This document shows positions 1 to 6,722 of a DNA stretch of 47,338 nucleotides, in pieces. Position 1 is the stretch's first letter; every line of letters starts with the position of its first letter. This stretch comes from Chloroflexota bacterium. Its GTDB lineage: Bacteria > Chloroflexota > Dehalococcoidia > Lucifugimonadales > Lucifugimonadaceae. The stretch covers positions 35,567-82,904 of the forward strand of contig PBKW01000007.1 in assembly GCA_002721615.1 (NCBI GenBank). Direction: 5' to 3'. The notes under the pieces were generated by a model that was given only the letters and a program-made list of their open reading frames with translations, made no database searches and had not been told where the DNA came from. A program made the translations under genes and the position numbers.

Positions 1-639
1 GCTTTTTCTAAAAGCTTACATATATATATGAGAAGACAATTTGAAGGTAAATGGATTGGTCATTCTTTAAAAAATTCGACAAGGCATTTACCTGAATGCA
101 CAGCATTGATTGTAGGTGTAGGAGGAATAGGGGCAGAAACTGGAAAATATTGTGCTGATTTTGGAATGAGAGTGTTAGGTGTTGATGCTCGTAGAGAAGA
201 TGTTCCAGAAGGTGTTGAGAAAATTTTTAAACCTGACTATCTTGATCAACTTATTCCTGAGGCTGACTTTATTATTTCAACTATTCCTCATAATCCTATT
301 ACTGAAGGTTTATTTAACATTGAAAAATTTAAATTAATGAAGAAGTCAGCATTCTTTATTAACATTGGAAGAGGAATGACTACTAAATTAGATGATTTAG
401 TAATTGCTTTGGAAAATGGTGAAATTAGTGGAGCAGGGTTAGATGTTTATGAAATCGAACCATTACCAGAGGATCATCCTCTATGGTTAAGAGAAGATGT
501 GATTTTAACTCCACATGTTGCTACATGGGATGTTCCTTATTTGGATGAAAGAAGATATCAAATTGTCTTAGATAATTGTCGAGCTTTAAATGAAGGTAAA
601 GATCTTAGAAATGTAGTAGATAAAAAACTTTGGTTTTAA
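1..639 (+). CDS. D-2-hydroxyacid dehydrogenase, 5' end cut by window edge
   Basis: NAD(P)-dependent reduction of a 2-keto acid to a D-2-hydroxy acid (or the reverse), cytosolic. The reading frame is open from base 1, and the codons before the ATG at 28 encode the conserved helix that precedes the nucleotide-binding domain, so the ATG at 28 is internal and the true start lies outside the window. Counting from that ATG, the Rossmann motif GVGGIG is near residues 30-35. The catalytic triad of the family is visible as Arg in NIGRG, Glu in YEIEPLP and His in TPHVATWD. It ends 17 bases before an alcohol dehydrogenase with a strong ribosome site, so the two are probably co-transcribed. The family (2-Hacid_dh_C) is secure; the substrate is unknown. 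Three other members occur in this window, including serA. Confidence 0.9.
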   Translation, partial: AFSKSLHIYMRRQFEGKWIGHSLKNSTRHLPECTALIVGVGGIGAETGKYCADFGMRVLGVDARREDVPEGVEKIFKPDYLDQLIPEADFIISTIPHNPITEGLFNIEKFKLMKKSAFFINIGRGMTTKLDDLVIALENGEISGAGLDVYEIEPLPEDHPLWLREDVILTPHVATWDVPYLDERRYQIVLDNCRALNEGKDLRNVVDKKLWF

Positions 640-656
640 TTTTATAGGAGGAATTT

Positions 657-1760
657 ATGGATATGAAAGCGGCAGTACTTAGAGAGAGAAAAGGAAAATT
701 ATCAGTTGAAAATATTTCTATAGATTCACCTAAAAAAGGAGAAGTACTAGTAAAGATTGCTGCAAGTGGTCTATGTCATACTGATTGGGAAACCATGCAT
801 GGTTTCCAATCTCAAGTTCTACCAGCAGTTTTGGGTCATGAAGGTGCAGGAATAGTTGAAGAAGTAGGTCCTGATGTAGAAAGGGTAAAAGTGGGTGATC
901 ATGTTGTATGTTCTTGGAACCCTAATTGTGGGATTTGTTTTTACTGTGATAGTGGTCAACCAATACTATGCGAAATCCAAAGTGGAATTAAGGCTAAAGG
1001 AGTAATGTTTGAAGGAACGCCAAGAATGAAATCTGCTGATGGACAATCAGTTTTTCATTATAGTTTAGTCTCATCACATGCCGAGTATACAATTATACCA
1101 GAGGCGGGAGCTGTGCCTGTGAGAAAAGATTTTCCATTAGACAGAGCAGCACTTTTAGGTTGTGCTGTAATGACTGGTTATGGCGGTGCTGTTTATGCTG
1201 GAAATGTTAGGCCCGAAAACAGTGTAATTGTAATTGGATGTGGGGCAGTTGGTTTAAGTGCAATACAAGGAGCAAAAATTGCTGGAGCATCTATAATAAT
1301 AGGAGTTGATATAAATCCCAAAAAACTTGAGTGGGCTAAAAATGTGGGTGCTACTCATGTAGTGAACTCTAAAGAAGAAGATCCTATAAAATTTGCTAGA
1401 AATTTTACTCAAGGTAGAGGAGTTGATTGTGCTATAGAATCAGCAGGTCATAATGACAGTATTAGACAAACTCTTGAATCTTCTAGGCCTGGTGGAAGAG
1501 TAGTTTTCCTAGGGAAGACTCCTTATGGTGTAGAAGTTAAGCTGCCTTTTTACACTCTTATGGGAGATAGAGAAATTATAAGGACATCTTATGGAAGTAG
1601 TCGTCCCAGAAGAGATTTTCCTAAATTAGCAAATTTATACATGGATGGAAAACTTTTATTAGATGAGATGATTTCTAAGAAAATGTCCATTGATGACATT
1701 AATCAGGGATTTGATGATTTGGAAAAAGGTAAATTAGCTAGGGGTTTAATAATATTTTAA
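657..1760 (+). CDS. Zinc-dependent medium-chain alcohol dehydrogenase
   Basis: Oxidises an alcohol to an aldehyde or ketone with NAD(P)+, cytosolic. Length 367 aa is normal for class III-type zinc ADHs. The catalytic zinc ligands are Cys40, His61-Glu62 (GHE) and Cys169. The structural zinc lobe is Cys91, Cys94, Cys97 and Cys105 with classical spacing. The Rossmann motif GCGAVG is at 194-199. The start ATG at 657 is preceded by AGGAGG seven bases upstream, one of the strongest ribosome sites in the window. The gene follows the 2-hydroxyacid dehydrogenase by 17 bases, suggesting a small dehydrogenase operon. The substrate cannot be assigned; resemblance is to broad-range or class III-like ADHs, but no formaldehyde- or thiol-specific signature was identified. 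Confidence 0.93.
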   Translation: MDMKAAVLRERKGKLSVENISIDSPKKGEVLVKIAASGLCHTDWETMHGFQSQVLPAVLGHEGAGIVEEVGPDVERVKVGDHVVCSWNPNCGICFYCDSGQPILCEIQSGIKAKGVMFEGTPRMKSADGQSVFHYSLVSSHAEYTIIPEAGAVPVRKDFPLDRAALLGCAVMTGYGGAVYAGNVRPENSVIVIGCGAVGLSAIQGAKIAGASIIIGVDINPKKLEWAKNVGATHVVNSKEEDPIKFARNFTQGRGVDCAIESAGHNDSIRQTLESSRPGGRVVFLGKTPYGVEVKLPFYTLMGDREIIRTSYGSSRPRRDFPKLANLYMDGKLLLDEMISKKMSIDDINQGFDDLEKGKLARGLIIF

Positions 1761-2068
1761 AAAATTTAATATTAGTTCTTTTAATATTTTTTTTGTTTTC
1801 TTGTACATCTTCTGTAGAGATAGAAGTTTCTAATGAAATAAATTGTGAAAACGATTTATTTAAATCAGAAATAGTCAAAATGGTTGAATTGGAAATACCT
1901 GTATTAAAGGGTCGAATTTTAGCTTTTGAAAGTATCTCAGAAATTTTGAATGATAATAATTTTATGGCATGTAGAGGAGAGTTGTTTTTTGATGATTTTT
2001 CACTTTTAAGTATAAGATTTTATTTTAACAAAAAAGATCTTTCATATTCTTTTGAATTGGATAGATAA
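1754..2068 (+). CDS. Small putative lipoprotein with non-AUG start
   Basis: I do not recognise this family. From the first conventional start in frame (TTG at 1793) the product is 91 aa and places a Cys at residue 4. The frame stays open upstream to a stop at 1739, and these codons encode a lysine followed by a leucine/isoleucine/phenylalanine-rich stretch ending in LFSC, which is a lipoprotein signal peptide with lipobox. The only sensible start giving Lys at position 3 is an ATT at 1754, with AGGGG about nine bases upstream and overlapping the alcohol dehydrogenase stop codon by seven bases. That gives 104 aa with the lipidated Cys at 17. The mature part is acidic, with no motif I know. A missed ATG through a sequencing error is the main alternative. 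Confidence 0.55.
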   Translation: MLKNLILVLLIFFLFSCTSSVEIEVSNEINCENDLFKSEIVKMVELEIPVLKGRILAFESISEILNDNNFMACRGELFFDDFSLLSIRFYFNKKDLSYSFELDR

Positions 2069-2137
2069 GATTGAAAATAGTAATTATCTAATAATTATAA
2101 TACTGTAAACTAAATTGTATTAAATCTAGGGAGAAAA

Positions 2138-2905
2138 ATGATTGATATTTCAGATATAGAAAGACCTTCAAAAGAAATTATCGAAAAGTTAAAAAAAATT
2201 GGAAGTGCTACTGCTTCTGGTGAATTAAGTCGAATGGGAATTAAAGATCCTTTTATTCAAGGACCAGTAACATGGACACCAGGAAAAACTATTGCTGGAC
2301 CAGCTATTACTTTACAGTTTATGCCTATAAGAGAGGATGTATATCACGATGATGAATATTCTGATCCTGAAACTCAATTACATAGACATGCTTTATATAT
2401 GGCTAAGCAAGGAGATATTGTTGTAGTAGATGCAAGAGCTGAAATGACTAGTGGTGTTTTTGGAGAAATGATGCTCACCTTTTTTCAAGGACAAGGAGGT
2501 GCAGGAGTTGTTATTGATGGTTGTATAAGAGATTATACTCACGCAAAAGATTTGGAAATTGGAATGTGGTTACGTGGAGTTACTCCTAATTATCACACCC
2601 AAACTACTCAATTTCCTAGCGCTGTGAATGTTCCCATATCTTGTGGAGGAACATTAGTATTACCTGGTGATATTATCATTGCTGATGATGATGGCGCAGT
2701 AGTGGTTCCAGCAACAATGGCCTCTGAGTTAGCAAATAAGGGTGGAGATCACTCTGACTGGGAAAATTGGGTAAGGATGAAGTTAGCCCAAGGTGGACAT
2801 TTAAAAGATTATTATGGAAGAAGAGCTTGGTCAAAAGAAACCGATGATGAGTATAAGAAATGGTGTAAGGAAAATGATATTGAATATCATCCTTTAGAAG
2901 AATAG
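2138..2905 (+). CDS. RraA-like / HMG aldolase-type protein
   Basis: Member of the RraA-like fold (formerly mis-annotated as demethylmenaquinone methyltransferase), which includes 4-hydroxy-4-methyl-2-oxoglutarate/oxaloacetate aldolases acting at the end of protocatechuate and gallate cleavage pathways. The diagnostic motif is seen as VIDGCIRD near residues 129-136, with the catalytic Arg-Asp pair, followed by GDIIIADDDGAVVVP. At 255 aa it is longer than true RraA (about 160 aa), with an extra C-terminal acidic/aromatic tail after residue 205. The ATG has AGGGAG seven bases upstream. It follows the lipoprotein by 69 bases and precedes the convergent panB. An aldolase or decarboxylase acting on a hydroxy-keto acid would fit the neighbouring dehydrogenases; the substrate is inference. 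Confidence 0.82.
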   Translation: MIDISDIERPSKEIIEKLKKIGSATASGELSRMGIKDPFIQGPVTWTPGKTIAGPAITLQFMPIREDVYHDDEYSDPETQLHRHALYMAKQGDIVVVDARAEMTSGVFGEMMLTFFQGQGGAGVVIDGCIRDYTHAKDLEIGMWLRGVTPNYHTQTTQFPSAVNVPISCGGTLVLPGDIIIADDDGAVVVPATMASELANKGGDHSDWENWVRMKLAQGGHLKDYYGRRAWSKETDDEYKKWCKENDIEYHPLEE

Positions 2906-2928
2906 ATTTAAAACTTAATTTTTACTTG

Positions 2929-3792
2929 TTATTTTGATTTGTAGCTTGAACTATACTTTTGAATTTCTTTAAGATCATCTTCTTTTATTGGATACTGATG
3001 CTCTTCAGCAGGAAAAGATAAATTTTCCACATCTTTTTTATATTCTTTAAAAGCATTTGTTATTGAATCTGATAGATTAGCATATTTTTTAACGAATTTT
3101 GGGTTTACATCTCCTACGAAAAGACCAAGCATGTCATGAGAAATTACTAATTGACCATCAACATGTTTTCCTGCTCCTATACCATATAGTGGAACTTTGA
3201 TGTGTTTATATAATTCAGCAGATACCTCCTCTGGAATTGCTTCAACAAGGACTGAAAATGCACCTGCTGATTCTACAGCTAAAGTATCTTCAAGTAATTT
3301 TTTAAATGAGGATAAATTTTTTCCTTGAACTCTATAGCCACCCATTTGAGAAAGGCTTTGAGGAGTTAATCCAAGGTGTGCCATTACAGGAATTCCAGAA
3401 TTATTTATTGCAGAAATCCTTTCACAGACTTCAGTTCCGCCTTCTAGTTTTACAGCATCACATCCAATTGCTATTAATTTTCCAGCATTTCTAATTGCAT
3501 CTTCATTAGAAGCTTGATATGACATAAAAGGCATGTCACCTACATTAAAGGTAGATTTAGACCCTCTAACGACTGACTTTGCCATCATTAACATTTCATC
3601 CATTGTTACTGAAATAGTAGATTCTTGTCCCATCATCGTCATTCCTCCTGAATCACCTATTAGAAGCATATCTATTTCAGCCTGATCAGCAAAGTGTGCA
3701 GTAGGAAAGTCATAAGCTGTTAGATAAGTTATCTTTTCATTTCTTTTTTTCTTCAAGCGTAAAGTGTTGATGTTTACTTTTCTTCTTGCCAT
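2929..3792 (-). CDS. panB: 3-methyl-2-oxobutanoate hydroxymethyltransferase
   Basis: First committed step of pantothenate and coenzyme A synthesis: transfers a hydroxymethyl group from methylene-tetrahydrofolate to 2-oxoisovalerate to give ketopantoate. The 287-aa length matches the family. The magnesium ligands expected for PanB are visible at Asp47 (LIGDSGG), Asp86 (VGDMPF) and Glu117 (VKLEGG), with Lys115 and the general base Glu184 (VEAIP). AHLGLTPQ near 138-145 and GIGAGKHVDGQ near 204-214 are family signatures. The start ATG has AGGA about nine bases upstream. It is divergent from the pseudouridine synthase across 107 bases. No panC or panD lies in the window, so pantothenate genes are dispersed here. 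Confidence 0.97.
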   Translation of the reverse strand: MARRKVNINTLRLKKKRNEKITYLTAYDFPTAHFADQAEIDMLLIGDSGGMTMMGQESTISVTMDEMLMMAKSVVRGSKSTFNVGDMPFMSYQASNEDAIRNAGKLIAIGCDAVKLEGGTEVCERISAINNSGIPVMAHLGLTPQSLSQMGGYRVQGKNLSSFKKLLEDTLAVESAGAFSVLVEAIPEEVSAELYKHIKVPLYGIGAGKHVDGQLVISHDMLGLFVGDVNPKFVKKYANLSDSITNAFKEYKKDVENLSFPAEEHQYPIKEDDLKEIQKYSSSYKSK

Positions 3793-3899
3793 AATCTTTG
3801 TCCTGTTTTTAATATTTATCTTAAGGTAGATAATATATTAGATATTAAATTCATGAAAATCACAATTATAAGAATTTTTTGTTTTTAGGGAAGAATTTT

Positions 3900-4610
3900 A
3901 TGAGAATAGCAAAATTTATATCTCACTCTGGTTATTGTTCTAGGCGAGAAGCAGAAGAATTAATATATTCAAAAAGAGTGATGGTAAATGGTTATTTGTG
4001 TATATCTCCAGCTATAAATGTGTCAGAATCTGATTTGATTCAAGTGGATTATAGAGAAATTAAACTTCAAGATGAAATAAAATTATGGAAATTTCATAAA
4101 CCAGTTGGAGTAATTACTACTACAAAAGATCCTTTAAAAAGGAAAACAGTTTTTGATCTTATACCGAAGAATTTGCCTAGATTAATGCCTATAGGACGTT
4201 TAGATAGAAAAAGTGAAGGTTTATTACTTTTAACAAACAATGGAACTTTATCAAGATATTTTGAGTTACCCAAAAACAAGATAATTAGAGTTTATAGTGT
4301 AAGAGTAAAAGGAAAAGTTGAAGAAAATCAATTGAATGTAATAAGAAGAGGTATAAAGGTGGATAGAGTAAGATATGCTCCAATTAAAGTAAAAGTGGAA
4401 TCATATAATATCTCTAGTACTTGGCTTAAAATGGAATTAATTGAAGGAAAAAATAGAGAAATAAGAAAAATTTGTTCTCAATTAGGTTGGCATGTTCATA
4501 GATTGATAAGAACTAATTATGGAGAATTCTCTCTTGGTAAATTACAGAAGGGTAAAATTGAAGATTTAACTAATGATAAATTTTTCAAAAAAATAAAAAA
4601 TTTGATTTAA
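3900..4610 (+). CDS. RsuA/RluB-family 23S or 16S rRNA pseudouridine synthase
   Basis: Isomerises a uridine in ribosomal RNA to pseudouridine. The N-terminus (about 1-60) is an S4 RNA-binding domain (RIAKFISHSGYCSRREAEELI). The catalytic domain contains GRLDRKSEGLLLLTNNG around residue 100, whose Asp is the conserved nucleophile. I chose the ATG at 3900, not the upstream in-frame TTG at 3879, because it begins exactly at the S4 domain and has AGGG about nine bases upstream. The product is 236 aa, typical for RluB/RsuA. Whether it is RluB (23S) or RsuA (16S) cannot be decided by eye; in non-proteobacteria the single member is usually RluB-like. A tiny ORF follows at 4616. Confidence 0.93.
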   Translation: MRIAKFISHSGYCSRREAEELIYSKRVMVNGYLCISPAINVSESDLIQVDYREIKLQDEIKLWKFHKPVGVITTTKDPLKRKTVFDLIPKNLPRLMPIGRLDRKSEGLLLLTNNGTLSRYFELPKNKIIRVYSVRVKGKVEENQLNVIRRGIKVDRVRYAPIKVKVESYNISSTWLKMELIEGKNREIRKICSQLGWHVHRLIRTNYGEFSLGKLQKGKIEDLTNDKFFKKIKNLI

Positions 4611-4615
4611 GTTTT

Positions 4616-4756
4616 ATGGAAGAGCAAACAAAATTATATAAAATGTTATCTTTTATTGTTGTTTCATTAACACTTTTAATTTTTATTCCAACAGTAATTT
4701 TGTATGTATTTTTTTCCAAAATATATTTATTTCTTTTAAGAAAAGATACTGATTAA
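4616..4756 (+). CDS. 46-aa single-pass membrane micro-protein (candidate)
   Basis: A short ORF fills the gap between the pseudouridine synthase and pgsA. It encodes a charged N-terminus (MEEQTKLYKML), one strongly hydrophobic segment of about 28 residues rich in Ile, Leu, Val and Phe, and a short basic/acidic tail (LRKDTD). This is the layout of a small single-transmembrane protein. The start follows the upstream stop by five bases, compatible with translational coupling, but there is no clear ribosome site. It is not a family I recognise. In AT-rich DNA a random ORF of this size can look hydrophobic, so confidence is moderate; the snug fit between two genes and the charge pattern argue for it. 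Confidence 0.4.
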   Translation: MEEQTKLYKMLSFIVVSLTLLIFIPTVILYVFFSKIYLFLLRKDTD

Positions 4757-4774
4757 GATATTTGTTTTTAATTT

Positions 4775-5329
4775 TTAATCAGTGTTTTTTAAGTAAGGAA
4801 TACAAGAATAGAAGTAATGTGCTGCAGAATAAACACCAAATAAAACTCCTAAAGAAATGATTATCATAGAAATTTCATAAAGATAAATGTTTGTCATTGT
4901 GCGTGAAATTATTAATAAAAATATTCCAACCATTTGTAATACTGCTTTTAATTTTCCAATCATAGAAACTTCTACGTAACTATCTTTTCCGATTTTTGCC
5001 ATCCATTCTCTTAATGAGATAATTATTATTTCTCTAGCAATAATAATTGTAGCTATGATTGATAAATAAAAAGAGTCTAAAATATATACTAGAGAAATTA
5101 ATACTATAGATACCAAAAGTTTGTCTGCTACTGGATCTAGAAAAGTTCCAAATTTTGTTACTTGAGATTTTCTTCTAGCTATTTTTCCATCTAAAAAATC
5201 TGTAATACTACCTATTGCGAAAAGAATACTTGCAATTATGGGAGCAAAAACAAAATTTATATAAATTATAATCGCTATAACAGGACCTATTATTATCCTT
5301 AAATTAGTTAATGTAGTTGAAGTATTCAT
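4775..5329 (-). CDS. pgsA: CDP-diacylglycerol-glycerol-3-phosphate 3-phosphatidyltransferase
   Basis: Integral membrane enzyme that makes phosphatidylglycerol-phosphate from CDP-diacylglycerol and glycerol-3-phosphate. The CDP-alcohol phosphatidyltransferase signature DGx2ARx8Gx3Dx3D is intact around residues 46-68. There are about four to five hydrophobic segments and a total of 184 aa, as in bacterial PgsA. I use the ATG at 5329; a TTG two codons further upstream is less likely. The N-terminal LTNLRI is the usual start of the family. The gene converges on the small membrane ORF at 4616-4756. The family assignment is secure; distinguishing glycerophosphate from serine or inositol acceptors rests on overall resemblance to PgsA. 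Confidence 0.93.
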   Translation of the reverse strand: MNTSTTLTNLRIIIGPVIAIIIYINFVFAPIIASILFAIGSITDFLDGKIARRKSQVTKFGTFLDPVADKLLVSIVLISLVYILDSFYLSIIATIIIAREIIIISLREWMAKIGKDSYVEVSMIGKLKAVLQMVGIFLLIISRTMTNIYLYEISMIIISLGVLFGVYSAAHYFYSCIPYLKNTD

Positions 5330-5421
5330 TTTCAATATAAATTTAAATATTTTGGAGATTATATAAGACTTTATTAAAATGTTTAAGTTAATATTTATCT
5401 AGATAGTTTAAATCAAAAATT

Positions 5422-5577
5422 ATGAAAAAACACTTGATAAAATTTATTTTAACTCTTTATGTCATGTTGATGATTACATTAATGCTTTCTGATTATTCTA
5501 GTGATTCATCATATGATCAAAATGATTTTAATTCTTCACGTTTTCCTAAAACAATGAATTTACACGTTATTGAATAA
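5422..5577 (+). CDS. 51-aa small secreted or membrane-anchored peptide (candidate)
   Basis: Short ORF in the 281-bp gap between pgsA (divergent) and the first GNAT gene. It starts MKKHLIKF and continues with a hydrophobic run of about 16 residues, which is a classical N-terminal signal or anchor. It ends in a polar Ser/Asp/Asn-rich tail of about 28 residues (DYSSDSSYDQNDF). There is no lipobox Cys. No family is recognised and no clear ribosome site is seen, so it may be leaderless or not expressed. The amphipathic layout, starting with two Lys codons and changing cleanly to a polar tail, is better than chance but not proof. Confidence 0.4.
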   Translation: MKKHLIKFILTLYVMLMITLMLSDYSSDSSYDQNDFNSSRFPKTMNLHVIE

Positions 5578-5616
5578 AATTATATATAACAAGAATTTAA
5601 TAATAGAAAACTTAAA

Positions 5617-6063
5617 ATGAAAATTGAATTACAGAATAAAATTGATGATGATCTTTTAGAGATAATCAATTTGAGTGATGAATATCTTAAAGATCTTTAT
5701 CCCCCTGAGAGTAACCACTTGGTAGGTGTTTCAGAATTATTATCAAGCTGGTTTGAACTTTACTTAATGAAAGAAAAAACTAAAACGATAGGATCTATAG
5801 GAATAAGTTTAAAAAATCATTATCCTGAGATTAAGAGAATGTTTATCAAAAAAGAATTTAGAGGAATGGGTTATTCTTATAAATTATTAGATTTTATTTT
5901 TGAGAGATGTAGGGAATTAGGACATAAGAAAATTCAATTAGAAACTGGAATTAATCAACCAGAAGCGATTAATATTTATAAGAAGCATGGATTTAGGGCA
6001 ATTAAGCCATTCAATGATTATAAAGAAGATCCTCTTTCTATATTTTTTGAGTTAAACATTTAG
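5617..6063 (+). CDS. GNAT-family N-acetyltransferase
   Basis: Transfers an acetyl group from acetyl-CoA to an amine. The 148-aa protein is a single GNAT domain. Motif A with the pyrophosphate-binding loop is seen as FIKKEFRGMGYSYKLL around 86-101. The C-terminal ETGINQPEAINIYKKHGFR is characteristic of GNATs of the MarR-associated/YhhY type, with the Tyr-Lys-x-x-Gly-Phe end motif. Substrate unknown. The next GNAT gene follows after about 26 bases in the same direction, so the two are likely co-transcribed. No clear ribosome site precedes the ATG. Confidence 0.88.
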   Translation: MKIELQNKIDDDLLEIINLSDEYLKDLYPPESNHLVGVSELLSSWFELYLMKEKTKTIGSIGISLKNHYPEIKRMFIKKEFRGMGYSYKLLDFIFERCRELGHKKIQLETGINQPEAINIYKKHGFRAIKPFNDYKEDPLSIFFELNI

Positions 6064-6089
6064 TTTTATTGACTAGAAATTTTTTAAAT

Positions 6090-6575
6090 ATGAAAACTAA
6101 TAATGAAAAATTTAATTTTCTAAAAATTTTCATTATTGAAGACTCGACAATACTTTTAGAAGCGTTAAAGATTAGAATTGAAGTTTTTGTATTGGAGCAA
6201 GGATGTCCTCCAGAAGAAGAAACAGATGATTATGACTTTCAACCTTGGTCGAGTAATAAGGCAGTTCATTTTATAGCTAAATTGAAAGATAAATATATAG
6301 GTACTGCTAGGATAATATTTCCTTTTGATAAAAAATATTCAAATTCTCCGTTGATTCAAAGAGTTGCTATTTTAAAAGAATTCAGAGGTAAAAATTATGG
6401 TAATTATATTATGCAAACATTACATAATTTTTTAATTGAAAAAGAATTTAAAACTGCCAAGTTGTCAGCACAGCTATATGCTATAGGATTTTATGAAAAA
6501 CTTGGATATAAAGCATTCGGTGAAATTTACCTTGATGCTGGAATTAAACATAAAGCAATGAAAATAAAATTTTGA
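6090..6575 (+). CDS. GNAT-family acetyltransferase, ElaA/YjcF type
   Basis: Predicted acyltransferase of the ElaA/YjcF branch. Diagnostic elements are RIEVFVLEQGCPPEEE near the N-terminus, RVAILKEFRGKNYG (motif A), AQLYAIGFYEKLGYKAFGEIY and GIKHKAM at the end. I prefer the ATG at 6090; a TTG seven codons upstream is also in frame. At 161 aa the protein has the usual ElaA length. It is the second of a GNAT pair and ends just before the tRNA-Leu on the opposite strand. The biological substrate of this branch is not known. Confidence 0.88.
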   Translation: MKTNNEKFNFLKIFIIEDSTILLEALKIRIEVFVLEQGCPPEEETDDYDFQPWSSNKAVHFIAKLKDKYIGTARIIFPFDKKYSNSPLIQRVAILKEFRGKNYGNYIMQTLHNFLIEKEFKTAKLSAQLYAIGFYEKLGYKAFGEIYLDAGIKHKAMKIKF

Positions 6576-6582
6576 TTATTCT

Positions 6583-6668
6583 TGGTGCCGAAGGTGAGAG
6601 TCGAACTCACACGGGTTTTATCCCAATGGTGTTTGAGACCATCGCGTCTGCCATTCCGCCACTTCGGC
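6583..6668 (-). tRNA. tRNA-Leu (anticodon CAA)
   Basis: On the minus strand the sequence folds as a class II tRNA: acceptor GCCGAAG/CTTCGGC (7 bp), a D arm, an anticodon stem ATGGT/ACCAT around the loop CTCAAAC with anticodon CAA, a long variable arm with a GGG/CCC stem, and a T arm GTGAG-TTCGACT-CTCAC. Discriminator A and an encoded CCA tail are present. The long variable arm plus CAA gives leucine (UUG codons). It is a single isolated tRNA between the GNAT pair and the O-antigen-ligase-like gene. No integrase or repeated att-like segment is seen next to it. Confidence 0.96.
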
Positions 6669-6722
6669 TAAATAATTATTCTAACTTTACAGTTTATTAG
6701 TGTAAATTGGTGATTTTAAATT

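Noticed and set aside
28-30. ATG at 28 as the start of the first gene
   Set aside because: The frame is open to base 1, and the upstream codons encode conserved family sequence, so the gene is cut by the window edge.
6583-6668. tRNA-Leu as an integration site for a mobile element
   Set aside because: No integrase, no repeated 3' tRNA segment and no change of composition on either side.
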